The notes under the pieces are model-generated. The model ran no database searches. It was not told the DNA's origin and worked only from the letters and a program-made list of their open reading frames with translations. A stretch of 64,000 bases of DNA from Saccharopolyspora_D taberi (GTDB lineage: Bacteria > Actinomycetota > Actinomycetes > Mycobacteriales > Pseudonocardiaceae). A program made the translations under genes and the position numbers. Shown piece by piece: positions 51,121-59,338 of this stretch (its first letter is position 1; every line of letters begins with the position of its first letter). The DNA is taken from assembly GCF_039534165.1 (NCBI RefSeq), contig NZ_BAAAUX010000014.1, positions 620,001-684,000 of the forward strand. Direction: 5' to 3'.

Positions 51121-52002
51121 TCAGGGCTTGCGCAGTATTCCGCCGTACTCGTAGTGCCCGAGCTCCTCGTCGGTCGCTCCGACGAAAGCGGCCAGCGGCG
51201 CCGGCACCGCCTCCAGCGGCGGCTGGTCCGGGTCGGGCCGCCAGTCCCGGAGGTTGACCATGCCCGGCTCGACCGGCTCCAGCCCGTCGAGCAGCGCGTC
51301 CACCTCGGCCGGGGTGCGGGTCTGCCAGGGGATGCCGGAGCCCTCGGCCAGCTCGCTCATCTCCGCTCCCCTGGCCGGGTCGTCGTGCACGATCTGGGAG
51401 AAGGCCAGGTAGCTGCCCGGGGCCGCGACCTCGTCGATGACGTGCCGGACGGTGTGCCGCACGCCCCGGCCGACCTGGTCGGAGTCCTTGAGGTAGTGCC
51501 CGGTGGACAGGAACAGCAGCGCGACCGGCTCGGCGAAGTCGATGAGCGCGCGGGTGTCGGGGTGGTCCACGACCGATTCCGGCTCTCGCATGTCGGCGGT
51601 GATGACGGCCGTCGCGTCGTTGTCGGCGAGCAGGGCTCGTCCGTGGACGAGCACGATGGGGTCGATGTCGACGTAGACCACGCGCGCCTCCGGGTCGAAC
51701 CGCTGCGCGACCTGGTGCACGTTGTCCTCGGCGGGAAGCCCGAAACCCAGGTCGATGAACTGACGGATCCCGGCGTCGCGCACCAGGTGGCGGACCGCGC
51801 GGTAGAGGAACAGGCGGTTCTGCCGCGCGATGTCGACGCATTCCGGGAAGCCCTGCAACGTCCGCAGCATGAACTCGCGGTCGACCGCGAAGTTGTCCTT
51901 GCCGCCCAGCATCCAGCTGTAGGCTCGGGCCGAAGTCGGCCGGTCGAGCGGGATGGAGTCGTTCCCCGGTCGTTTGTCAGCTGGCCGTTCGCCCGTGGCC
52001 AT
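51121..52002 (-). CDS. SCO-type SAM-dependent methyltransferase (Methyltransf_19/DUF574)
   Basis: 293 aa. RPTSARAYSWMLGGKDNFAVDRE near the start and FIDLGFGLPAEDNVHQVAQRFDPEARVVYVDIDPIVLVHGRALL (SAM site) are characteristic of the large Methyltransf_19 group of actinomycetes, whose substrates remain unknown. ATG 52002 is chosen because the family begins about 20 residues before RPTSARAYSW. The open frame upstream runs through a short tandem repeat and is not family-like. Confidence 0.85.
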   Translation of the reverse strand: MATGERPADKRPGNDSIPLDRPTSARAYSWMLGGKDNFAVDREFMLRTLQGFPECVDIARQNRLFLYRAVRHLVRDAGIRQFIDLGFGLPAEDNVHQVAQRFDPEARVVYVDIDPIVLVHGRALLADNDATAVITADMREPESVVDHPDTRALIDFAEPVALLFLSTGHYLKDSDQVGRGVRHTVRHVIDEVAAPGSYLAFSQIVHDDPARGAEMSELAEGSGIPWQTRTPAEVDALLDGLEPVEPGMVNLRDWRPDPDQPPLEAVPAPLAAFVGATDEELGHYEYGGILRKP

Positions 52003-52005
52003 GCC

Positions 52006-52090
52006 GCCCCCATTCCGGCAGCCCCATTTTCCGGCAACCCCATTTCCGGCGGCCCCATTTCGGCAGCCCCGCTTCCGGCAGCCCACTTCC
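52006..52090. repeat. 15-bp degenerate tandem repeat, about six copies, before the methyltransferase gene
   Basis: Units like GCCCCATTTCCGGCA recur at 52006, 52021, 52037, 52052, 52066 and 52081, with lengths of 14-16 bases. They lie immediately upstream of the methyltransferase start, in the space shared with the end of hrpB. Confidence 0.8.
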
Positions 52091-52169
52091 AACCGCTGCC
52101 GGACGCTTCCGAACCCTACCGGAAGATCGACTTCGCGACACCGGCGCGAGAACCGCGCGGTCGCCACCA

Positions 52170-54599
52170 TCAGCCGTTCGGCCCAGTACCCCGGCGCGTT
52201 CGGCGGGTCGGGGTCGCAGCAGCCGGGTCCTCGGGCCACGGGTGCTTCGGATAGCGGCCCCGGAGGTCGGCGCGCACCTGCGGGTATCCGTTGCGCCAGA
52301 ACGATTCCAGGTCGGCGGTGACCGCGGCGGCGCGGCCCGCGGGCGAGAGCAGGTGCAGCACGACCGGCACCCGCCCGTCGGCGATGCGCGGCACGTCGCG
52401 CCAGCCGAAGACCTCCTGGAGCTTGACCGGCAGGACCGGCTGCTCGTCCTGGTAGTCGACCCGGATCCGGGAGCCGGAGGGGACTTCGACGCGGTCCGGT
52501 GCGAGCTCGTCCAGCCTGCCGGCCTCAGCCCACGGGACCAGCCGGCGCAAGGCGCTGCCCGCCGGGATACCGCGCAGGTCGGACCGCCGCCTGGCCCCCG
52601 AGAGCTCGGGCTCCAGCCACTGGTCCGCGGTGGCCAGCAGCGCGGCGTCGTCGGTCGCGGGCCAGGCGTCGCCGAGCGCGGAGCGCAGGAACCCGAGGCG
52701 CTGGCGCAGCCGCCGCGCGTCGTCGGTCCAGTGCAGCAGTTCCAGCCCTTCGGCACGCAGGCCGTCCAGCAGCGCCCGGCGGACCTCGGCCGGATCCGGC
52801 TCCCGGATCGGACGTTCGGCCAGCGTGATGGCGCCGAGGCGTTCCACGCGGACCGCCCGCACGTCGCCGTCGGTCCAGCCGACCTCGTCGGAGGTCGTGA
52901 CCAGCGCGGGAGCCGCGTCGCGGGCCAGTGCCTCGTCGGCGGGCGCGGCCAGCCGGACCGTGCCGGAGGCGCTGCCCGGCGCGCGGTCGGCGACGGCGAT
53001 CGCGAGCCATTCCGAGTCCTGCAGGCCCGAGTTCCCAGGCACCTCCACCGCCGTGCCGGACGCCATCAGGTACACCGGCGACCCCGCCGACCGGCGGCGG
53101 GCCAGACGCTCCGGATGCGCGAGGGCGACGACCTGCGCCGCGTCGCCAGTGCCCGCGTGCGGCTGCACCGACGACCGCAGCCTGCGCACTTCCCGTCGCC
53201 AGCGATCGGTTCCCGCAGTGCCTCGGCGCAACCGCGCGAGCGCCTCCACGACGTCGGTTTCGGTTGTCAGGGCGTCGTTGTCGAGCAGGGCGACGACCTC
53301 GGCGGTGATATCGGTTCCGGCCGTTTCCCGGCCGTCGAGCAGCGCGCGGGCCAGCCTCGGGTGCAGGCCCAGCTCGGCCATCCGGCGCCCCCTGCCGGTC
53401 ACCGCGCCGGAGCGTTCCAGCGCCCCGAGACCGCGCAGCACCTCGCGCCCGGCCGCGAGCGGGCCCGCGGGCGGCTCGTCCCACCACGTCAGCGCGGAGC
53501 CGTCCGGGGTTCCCCAGCAGGCCAGCTCCAGCGCGAGCCGGGTCAGCTCGGCGGTGCGGATCTCCGGTTCCGGGTAGGCGGGCAGCGTGCTGTGCTCGTG
53601 CTCCGGCCAGCAGCGGTAGACCGCGCCCGGCGCCTCCCGTCCGGCGCGGCCCCCGCGCTGGTCGGCGACCGCGGCCGACACCCGGACCGTGGCCAGCCCG
53701 GACAGCCCGCGCCGGGTGTCCACACGCGACACCCGAGCCAGGCCGGAGTCGACGACGGCGCGCACGCCCGGCACGGTCAGGCTCGACTCCGCGACCGCGG
53801 TCGCCAGCACCACGCGTCGCCGTTTTCCGATGCGCAGAGCCGAATCCTGCTGGGCGTGGGGCAGCCTGCCGTGCAGCGGAAGAACATCCACATCGGACCC
53901 GTCCAGCAAGCCGGCGACCCGGCGGATCTCCCCCGCTCCGGGCAGGAACGCCAGCACGTCGCCGTCCTGCTCGGCCAGCGCGGTGCGGACACCGCGCGCC
54001 ACGCAGGACTCGATCCGCTCGCCGCGGCCCGGCGGCAGGTAGGTGGTGCGCACGGGGAACGTGCGGGCCTTCGCCTCCAGGACGGGCGCGCCGCCGAGGA
54101 GTTCGGCCGCGCGCCCGGACGCCACCGTCGCCGACGTCGCCAGGATCCGCAGGTCCGGCCGCAGCCCCTCGCGCGCGTCGAGCAGCAGTGCCAGCAGCAG
54201 GTCGGCGTCGAGGTGCCGCTCGTGGCACTCGTCGAGCACCACCACGTCAACACCGGCGAGCTCCGGGTCCGACTGGAGGCGCCGCACGAGCAGCCCGGAG
54301 GTCACCACCTCGACGACCGTGTCCGCGCCACGGCGCCGCTCGCCGCGCACCGAGTACCCGACGCGCTGCCCGACGTCCTCGCCGAGCAGCGCGGCCATCC
54401 GCTCGGCCGCCGCCCGGGTCGCCAGCCGCCGCGGCTCGGCCACCACGACGCGCGCTCCCCGCTCGGCGAGCGCGAGCGGCACCAGCGTCGTCTTGCCGGT
54501 GCCGGGCGGGGCGACCAGCACCGCGGTGCCGTGCTCGGACAGCGCGGCGGAGACGTCGTCGAGGACCGCGCGGACGGGGAGATCGGGGAACTCGGGCAT
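52170..54599 (-). CDS. hrpB: ATP-dependent RNA helicase HrpB
   Basis: 809 aa DEAH-box helicase. Walker A APPGTGKTTLVPLAL (residue 30), motif Ia AEPRRLATRAAAERMA, the DEAH equivalent LDECHERHLDADL (about 125), SAT motif LATSATVA (about 152), and motif VI QRGGRAGREAPG (about 313). The C-terminal HrpB domain with LRVDYQDEQPVLPVKLQEVFGW and HLLSPAGRAAAVTADLESFW near the end identifies the family. Role: RNA helicase of uncertain cellular target. Confidence 0.95.
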   Translation of the reverse strand: MPEFPDLPVRAVLDDVSAALSEHGTAVLVAPPGTGKTTLVPLALAERGARVVVAEPRRLATRAAAERMAALLGEDVGQRVGYSVRGERRRGADTVVEVVTSGLLVRRLQSDPELAGVDVVVLDECHERHLDADLLLALLLDAREGLRPDLRILATSATVASGRAAELLGGAPVLEAKARTFPVRTTYLPPGRGERIESCVARGVRTALAEQDGDVLAFLPGAGEIRRVAGLLDGSDVDVLPLHGRLPHAQQDSALRIGKRRRVVLATAVAESSLTVPGVRAVVDSGLARVSRVDTRRGLSGLATVRVSAAVADQRGGRAGREAPGAVYRCWPEHEHSTLPAYPEPEIRTAELTRLALELACWGTPDGSALTWWDEPPAGPLAAGREVLRGLGALERSGAVTGRGRRMAELGLHPRLARALLDGRETAGTDITAEVVALLDNDALTTETDVVEALARLRRGTAGTDRWRREVRRLRSSVQPHAGTGDAAQVVALAHPERLARRRSAGSPVYLMASGTAVEVPGNSGLQDSEWLAIAVADRAPGSASGTVRLAAPADEALARDAAPALVTTSDEVGWTDGDVRAVRVERLGAITLAERPIREPDPAEVRRALLDGLRAEGLELLHWTDDARRLRQRLGFLRSALGDAWPATDDAALLATADQWLEPELSGARRRSDLRGIPAGSALRRLVPWAEAGRLDELAPDRVEVPSGSRIRVDYQDEQPVLPVKLQEVFGWRDVPRIADGRVPVVLHLLSPAGRAAAVTADLESFWRNGYPQVRADLRGRYPKHPWPEDPAAATPTRRTRRGTGPNG

Positions 54600-54656
54600 A
54601 GCGGGACCATCCTGCCCGACCGCCGGGAACCCCCGCGGACCGCTACTGCCCGGGCG

Positions 54657-55280
54657 TCACTGCGGTGGCTGCTGTTGCGGCTGGGGCGGCTGCTGGGGCT
54701 GGGTGAACGCCTTGCACTCCGGCGCCTGCTGCGCCGCGTCGTTGAGCTCCTGGTTGTCGCCCAGCTTCGCCAGCGCGGCGTCGAGGTTGAGCTGCTTGCC
54801 CTTGTCCAGCTCCTGCTGGACGGCGTTCATGCCCTCCTGGAACCGCTGCCGGTCGGTCGGGTCGGCCTGGGCCGCCTTGTCCTGGGCGGTCCGCAGGATG
54901 TCGCGGACCTGGACGAACCCCTGCTCGAAGCTGTCGCTGACCTGGTCCGCGCCGGAGACCGGGGACGGTCCCATCGACTGCAGCCCGCGGACGGTGTCGT
55001 CGGCGGCCTGCGCCGAAGCACCGATCTGGTCCTGCACGGACTGCTTGTAGCGGGCGGTGTTGGACTTGTCGACGCCGGGGAGCTTCTGCTGGGCTTCGGA
55101 GAACCGGGCGACCTCACCGCACATCCGGCCCACCCACGCGATCCCCTCCGGCGAGGGGGCCGCGGCCTGCGGTGCCGGTGGCGGGGCGGGCTGGGTGGCC
55201 GGGCCGCCGCCCTGGGCGCACCCGGCGAGGGCCAGCGGAACGGCGGCGAGTGCCGCGACGGACGTCGAACGGATCTTCAT
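54657..55280 (-). CDS. Predicted lipoprotein of unknown function
   Basis: 207 aa. MKIRSTSVAALAAVPLALAGCAQ ends in a clear lipobox (LAGC). A Pro/Gln linker (PAPPPAPQAAAP) precedes an alpha-helical domain with WVGRMCGEVARFSEAQQKLPG, typical of a family of small actinobacterial lipoproteins of about 200 residues. The C-terminus is again Pro/Gln-rich (PQQPPQPQQQPPQ). Two cysteines (MCGE, PECKAF) may pair. Two upstream residues (an ATG at 55286) are possible. Confidence 0.75.
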   Translation of the reverse strand: MKIRSTSVAALAAVPLALAGCAQGGGPATQPAPPPAPQAAAPSPEGIAWVGRMCGEVARFSEAQQKLPGVDKSNTARYKQSVQDQIGASAQAADDTVRGLQSMGPSPVSGADQVSDSFEQGFVQVRDILRTAQDKAAQADPTDRQRFQEGMNAVQQELDKGKQLNLDAALAKLGDNQELNDAAQQAPECKAFTQPQQPPQPQQQPPQ

Positions 55281-55458
55281 TCGCACTCCACGGAACAGAT
55301 CGGAGTTGCCTCACCGTGCAGCCCCGACTCTCTCCCATCCCCACCCGCCCGCCGAAACCCGGGGTGCCCGATCGAGTGAAACCCCTGCGCACGGCCCCTG
55401 GAGGCGCGGGCTCGCACCCGTCCACACTGGACGGACGCACGCCCGGCGGAGCCGGTGC

Positions 55459-55839
55459 TCAGCCTCCCAGCCCGCTGACGTTGAGCAGCTGGTTGGACAC
55501 GCCGCGGACGTCGCTGATCTTGCCCGGGGCAGAGCTCCTGAGGATCCTGGCGTCGGCGACCGGTTCGCGCGGCCTGCCGTTGAGCTCGAGCGCGAGCGCC
55601 CCGGCGACGTGCGGGGTGGCCATGGACGTGCCGCCCATCTCGCCGCTGCCACCGCCCTGGGTGGTGGAGGTGATGGTGCTGCCGGGCGCGAACAGGTCGG
55701 CGCAGCGGCCGAAGTTGGACGATCCGGCCTGGTAGATGCTGCGCGCGTCCGGCGGTCGGACGCGGCCACCATGAGCGCGTCGGGCGCGCTTGCCGGGCTG
55801 GTCCCGCAGGCATCCTTGCCCTCGTTGCCCGCGGCGTCC
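55459..55839 (-). pseudogene. Remnant of an S8 (subtilisin-type) serine protease
   Basis: The catalytic-serine end of a subtilase is present: GSSNFGRCADLFAPGS, then GEMGGTSMATPHVAGALALEL, stop after QLLNVSGLGG. Upstream in another frame reads AAGNEGKDACGTSPASAPDALMVAAS, which is the oxyanion-Asn region of the same family, so at least one frameshift (near 55765) separates them. The Asp and His catalytic regions, signal peptide and propeptide are missing. The gene is thus both truncated and frameshifted. No mobile element is visible at the breakpoint. Confidence 0.85.
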
Positions 55840-56021
55840 GCAGGTCCGAGGCGTCGGCGTCGTTGTCATCGATGCGTGGCGGTACCGATCTGTTGGGAGC
55901 TGCGGACGATCAGACCGGCCACTGTGGGTGCAGGCGGTTCCGGGCCTTTCGAGGGGGCGTCGCCCCGACCGCCGCACCGACGAGTCAACCGGCGACTTCC
56001 TGACGTGGTGTCGCATTAACG

Positions 56022-56034
56022 TGACAAGTTGTCA
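56022..56034. promoter_or_regulatory. TGACAA-G-TTGTCA palindrome upstream of haem oxygenase
   Basis: A 13-bp perfect inverted repeat with one central base, 57 bases before the haem oxygenase start and followed by TATCCT. The convergent TetR gene at 56739 is a natural candidate for the binder. Not an IdeR/DtxR box. Confidence 0.5.
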
Positions 56035-56090
56035 TATCCTTCGGGCGGTCCGTCGGACCAGCACGCGACCCAGAGCCTCCGGGAGCACCG

Positions 56091-56744
56091 ATGCCGCAGA
56101 CCGCCGAGCCGATGGGAGCGCGGTTCTCCGCCGCGCTCCGGACGACGACCTGGGCCGACCACGAGCAGGCCGAGTCCGCCGGCTACATGCGGGCGATGCT
56201 GGCGGGCGAGCTCCCGGTCACCGCCTACACCGACCTGGTCGCCCAGCACTACTTCGCCTACCGGGTTCTCGAAGAGGCCGCCGCGGCGATGCGCGAAGAC
56301 CCGGTGGCCGGCCGGTTCGTCTTCGACGAGCTGACCCGGCTGCCCGCGCTGGAACGCGACCTGGAGCACCTGGCGGGCGCGGACTGGCGGGAGCGGATCC
56401 GGCCGAACCGGGCCACCGAGCGGTACTGCGAGCGGATGCGCGAGGTGTGCTTCGACTGGCCCGGCGGGTTCGTCGCGCACAGCTACACCCGCTACCTCGG
56501 CGACCTGTCCGGCGGGCAGGCGATCCGCGTCGCCGTCGAGCGGACCTACGGCTTCACCGGCGGCGACGGCGTGCGCTTCTACCTGTTCCCCGGCATCCCG
56601 AAGCACCGCGAGTTCAAGGACGGCTACCGGCGGCGGCTGGACGAAACGGGGTGGTCGGCGGTGGAGCAGGCCCAGGTCATCGACGAGGTGCGGGTGGCCT
56701 ACCGGCTCAACACCGAGGTGCTGGTCGAGCTGGGGCGGTCATGA
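56091..56744 (+). CDS. Biliverdin-producing haem oxygenase
   Basis: 217 aa HO-1/HmuO-type enzyme that cleaves haem to biliverdin, CO and iron. The proximal haem ligand is the histidine in TWADHEQAESAGYM (about residue 22). The distal helix GDLSGGQAIRVAVERTYGF (about 143) carries the flexible glycine pair. YRVLEEAAAAM and FPGIPKHREFKDGYRR are further family blocks. Its stop overlaps the convergent TetR gene stop by six bases. Iron recovery from haem is the probable role. Confidence 0.93.
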   Translation: MPQTAEPMGARFSAALRTTTWADHEQAESAGYMRAMLAGELPVTAYTDLVAQHYFAYRVLEEAAAAMREDPVAGRFVFDELTRLPALERDLEHLAGADWRERIRPNRATERYCERMREVCFDWPGGFVAHSYTRYLGDLSGGQAIRVAVERTYGFTGGDGVRFYLFPGIPKHREFKDGYRRRLDETGWSAVEQAQVIDEVRVAYRLNTEVLVELGRS

Positions 56745-57365
56745 GGCGGGCAGCCGGCGGGGACGTCCGTCCCGGTCCAGCCGCGCGCCGAGCCCGCGCA
56801 GCACGAACGCGGTGGTGACCTCGATGGCCCGCTCCAGCCGCTGCCCGGCCAGCCCGGCCGCGCGCTGCGAGATCGTGCCCGCCAGCACCGGCATCAGCAC
56901 GTCGAGGTCCTCGCGCGGCAGGTAGCGCTCCCGCATCGCACGTTCCAGGATGTCGCGCAGCTGGTCCCAAAGCGGGGCGACGTGCTCGTACATCTGCCTG
57001 CGGCCGGCCTCGGAGAGCACGCCGGACAGCGCGCCCGCGGACAGGTGCTGGGTGGCCAGCTCGGTGAGCTGCATCCGAATGAAGGCCCGCAGCTGGTCGA
57101 CCGGGTCGGACCGGGCGGCCAGGTCGCGGACCAGGCGGTCGACGTAGCGCTGCGTCTCGTGGTGGGCGTGGGCAAGCAGCAGCGTTTCCTTGTCCTTGAA
57201 GTAGTTGTACATCGCCGTGCGGCTCACGCCCGCCCGCGCCGCGACGTCGGCCAGGGTCAGCGCGGCGTACCCGCGTTCCTCCGCCAGCCGCGCCAGCGCG
57301 GAGAAGATGCGGTCGTGCATCTGCTCGCGGTGCTCCTCCAGCGAGCTTCCGATGATCTTCGGCAC
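56739..57365 (-). CDS. TetR-family transcriptional regulator
   Basis: 208 aa. The N-terminal HTH is IFSALARLAEERGYAALTLADVAARAGVSRTAMYNYFKDKETLLLAHA (residue 18 on), a standard TetR DNA-binding domain. The rest is helical with no ligand assignment. Convergent with haem oxygenase and in line with the DUF2470 gene and folE upstream (48- and 38-bp spacers), so it may be cotranscribed with them. It could bind the palindrome at 56022. Confidence 0.9.
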   Translation of the reverse strand: MPKIIGSSLEEHREQMHDRIFSALARLAEERGYAALTLADVAARAGVSRTAMYNYFKDKETLLLAHAHHETQRYVDRLVRDLAARSDPVDQLRAFIRMQLTELATQHLSAGALSGVLSEAGRRQMYEHVAPLWDQLRDILERAMRERYLPREDLDVLMPVLAGTISQRAAGLAGQRLERAIEVTTAFVLRGLGARLDRDGRPRRLPAS

Positions 57366-57413
57366 GGTGGCTGTCTCTTCGCGCTCGAGGGGTGCCGCGG
57401 GGCACCCGCGAGG

Positions 57414-57734
57414 TCACTGGTGGTCGCCGCCGGTGCGCGGCGGAACTCCGAGAATGTCACACGCTTCGCGGTGCATCCGGACCACCTCGGCCCGGATCTC
57501 GGCGCGTTCGGTCAGCGGCCTGCTCCACGGGATCCGCACCTCGACACCACCCTCGCCCGCCTGCGCGTCGAACGAGATGGCCTCGCCGTCGACGCCGGTG
57601 GCGGTCGCGCTGGTGGCCTCCGGCAGCCCGCCGAGCGCCCGGACGATGAGCAGCGAGTCCGCGGCGTGGTCCTCGTTCATGTGCCGCACGACCGCGTCGA
57701 CCACCTGCTGGTCGAACGGATTGGGCTTGCTCAT
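57414..57734 (-). CDS. DUF2470-domain protein
   Basis: 106 aa. VDAVVRHMNEDHAADSLLIVRALGG near residue 12 is the signature of the DUF2470 fold, the same as the C-terminal domain of HugZ-type haem-degrading/FMN-binding proteins. It stands alone here without the split-barrel domain. Lying next to haem oxygenase and TetR supports a role in haem handling. GGAGG precedes the ATG by nine bases. Confidence 0.85.
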   Translation of the reverse strand: MSKPNPFDQQVVDAVVRHMNEDHAADSLLIVRALGGLPEATSATATGVDGEAISFDAQAGEGGVEVRIPWSRPLTERAEIRAEVVRMHREACDILGVPPRTGGDHQ

Positions 57735-57772
57735 CGGCGCTGTCCTCCCGGAGTCGGCGTCAGGACAGCATG

Positions 57773-58381
57773 TCACGAAACCTTGCCGTTGACCCCGGTG
57801 AGGGCGAAGAACTCCTGCCGCGAACGGGCGTCCTTGCGCAGCGTGCCGAGCAGCGTGGAGGTCACGGTGCTGGAGCCGGTGGCCTGCACCCCGCGCAGCG
57901 TCATGCAGCTGTGCTCGGCTTCGATGACGACCCCGACCCCCTTGGGCCGCAGCTGCTCGCGCAGCCAGTCGGCGACCTGCTTGGTCAGCCGCTCCTGGAC
58001 CTGCGGGCGGCAGGCGAAGTGCTCGACGACCCGGGCCAGCTTGGACAGCCCGAGGATCCGCTCGCCGGGCAGGTACCCGACGTGGGCGACGCCGACGAAC
58101 GGCAGCAGGTGGTGTTCGCACACCGACCGCACCGGGATCGACCGCGCCAGCACGAGTTCGTCGTAGTTCTCCTCGTTCGGGAACGTCGTCAGGTCGAACG
58201 GCCGCGGCGTGAACAGCTCCGCGTACGCGCGGGCCATCCGGCCCGGCGTGCCCCGCAGGCTCTCGGAGTCGGTCGAGATGCCCAGCGCCCGCAGCAGGTC
58301 CCCGGCCGCCTTCTCGGCGGCGGGCAGGTCGATCTCGCTGTCGGGCTCGTGGACGACGTGCAGGGCGGGGGCCGGTGCCAT
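57773..58381 (-). CDS. folE: GTP cyclohydrolase I FolE
   Basis: 202 aa. Converts GTP to dihydroneopterin triphosphate, first step of folate or tetrahydrobiopterin synthesis. Zinc and catalytic blocks: RSVCEHHLLPFVGVAHVGYLP (about residue 87, Cys and His ligands) and EAEHSCMTLRGVQ (about 155, second Cys). LSKLARVVEHFACRPQVQERL lies between. ATG at 58381 (MAPAPALHV) is preferred; an in-frame start 66 bases upstream exists. Genus-typical main folE usually sits with ftsH and folP; here it lies alone, so this may be a second copy. Confidence 0.93.
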   Translation of the reverse strand: MAPAPALHVVHEPDSEIDLPAAEKAAGDLLRALGISTDSESLRGTPGRMARAYAELFTPRPFDLTTFPNEENYDELVLARSIPVRSVCEHHLLPFVGVAHVGYLPGERILGLSKLARVVEHFACRPQVQERLTKQVADWLREQLRPKGVGVVIEAEHSCMTLRGVQATGSSTVTSTLLGTLRKDARSRQEFFALTGVNGKVS

Positions 58382-58552
58382 GGTGTTCCTCGAATCGGTT
58401 GCGGGCAACGCTCCGGGAGGGATGCCGATCAAGTCTCTTTTCGCCAACGAAGATTAGTCTTATTCTCGTAATCGGGTCAACGCCGCAGCACTTCGGCCTT
58501 GGGTCGGGAAAGTGTGCACCACAATGTGCGATGGAGGCGATACCGTGTGGGG

Positions 58553-59245
58553 ATGAGCGAGCGACCGGGGTTCTCCGTGGCGGCGGTGGCCGCGCTGGAC
58601 GACGACCTGCGACGCGGGATGTACGAGTTCATCCGCCGCGCGCACCGGCCGGTGACCCGGGACGAGGCCGCCGCGGCGGTCGGCATCTCGCGCAAGCTCG
58701 CGGCCTTCCACCTCGACAAGCTGGTGGACACCGGCCTGCTGCGCGCCCGGTGCGAACCGGTGGACGGGATCCGCCGGGTCGGCCGCGCGCCGAAGGTCTA
58801 CGAGCCCGCCGAAACCGAGATCCGGGTCAACATCCCGCCCCGGCACCACGACCTGCTCGCCGACATCCTCCTCGACGCGGTGCTCACCGAAGGCGAGCAG
58901 GAGAACGCGCACCAGGCCGCGCTGCGCACCGCGCGGGAGCGCGGAGCAGCCCTCGGCGCGGAGCAGCGCCCGCGCGGGCCGGGGCGCCTGGGCGCGGAGC
59001 GCGCGCTGACCAGGAGCGCGGAGGTGCTGGTGGACCTCGGTTTCGAGCCGGAACGGCAGACGCCGACGTGCGTGCGGCTGCGCAACTGCCCGTTCCACCC
59101 GCTCACCGGGAAGTCACCGGAGCTGGTCTGCGGGATCAACCGCGCCTTCCTCGAAGGCTTCCTCACCGGGCTCCGGGCGCACTCGGTCGAAGCCGTTCTC
59201 GCTCCGCAGCCCGGGGAATGCTGCGTCTCGCTGCGCAGCACGTGA
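58553..59245 (+). CDS. HTH transcriptional regulator with C-terminal cysteine cluster
   Basis: 230 aa. Winged HTH: FIRRAHRPVTRDEAAAAVGISRKLAAFHLDKLVDTGLLR (about residue 25), ArsR/SufR-like. The C-terminal domain ends with CVRLRNCPFHPL...ELVCGINRAFLEGFL and a GECCVS tail, with four or five cysteines placed as in Fe-S-binding SufR-type regulators. Divergent from folE across 171 bp, which contains AAGA-TTAG-TCTT as a weak palindrome. It may sense redox or iron and control folE. ATG at 58553 lies at the position homologues begin. Confidence 0.8.
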   Translation: MSERPGFSVAAVAALDDDLRRGMYEFIRRAHRPVTRDEAAAAVGISRKLAAFHLDKLVDTGLLRARCEPVDGIRRVGRAPKVYEPAETEIRVNIPPRHHDLLADILLDAVLTEGEQENAHQAALRTARERGAALGAEQRPRGPGRLGAERALTRSAEVLVDLGFEPERQTPTCVRLRNCPFHPLTGKSPELVCGINRAFLEGFLTGLRAHSVEAVLAPQPGECCVSLRST

Positions 59246-59257
59246 CCCGTCGCGCGC

Positions 59258-59338
59258 CAGGTCTCGGAGGTTCGCGCTCTTCTCCTGGTTGCACTGCGCA
59301 CACAGGAGTTGGAGGTTCTCCTCGGTCGAGCCCCGGCC
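59258..59338 (-). pseudogene. HNH C-terminal half, separated by an in-frame stop from the DivIVA/HNH gene
   Basis: Directly after the TGA at 59339-59341 and in the same frame, the sequence reads GRGSTEENLQLLCAQCNQEK then SANLRDL. This is the second half of an HNH nuclease motif (NLQLLCxxCNxxK). The preceding codons of the gene read VVHDHRLPIGRAFRRS, the first half. Reading through the TGA would restore a complete HNH and reach a next stop at 59114. Confidence 0.75.

Noticed and set aside
52242..55379. 1045-residue plus-strand open frame opposite hrpB
   Set aside because: Antisense shadow; HrpB on the minus strand has every helicase motif.
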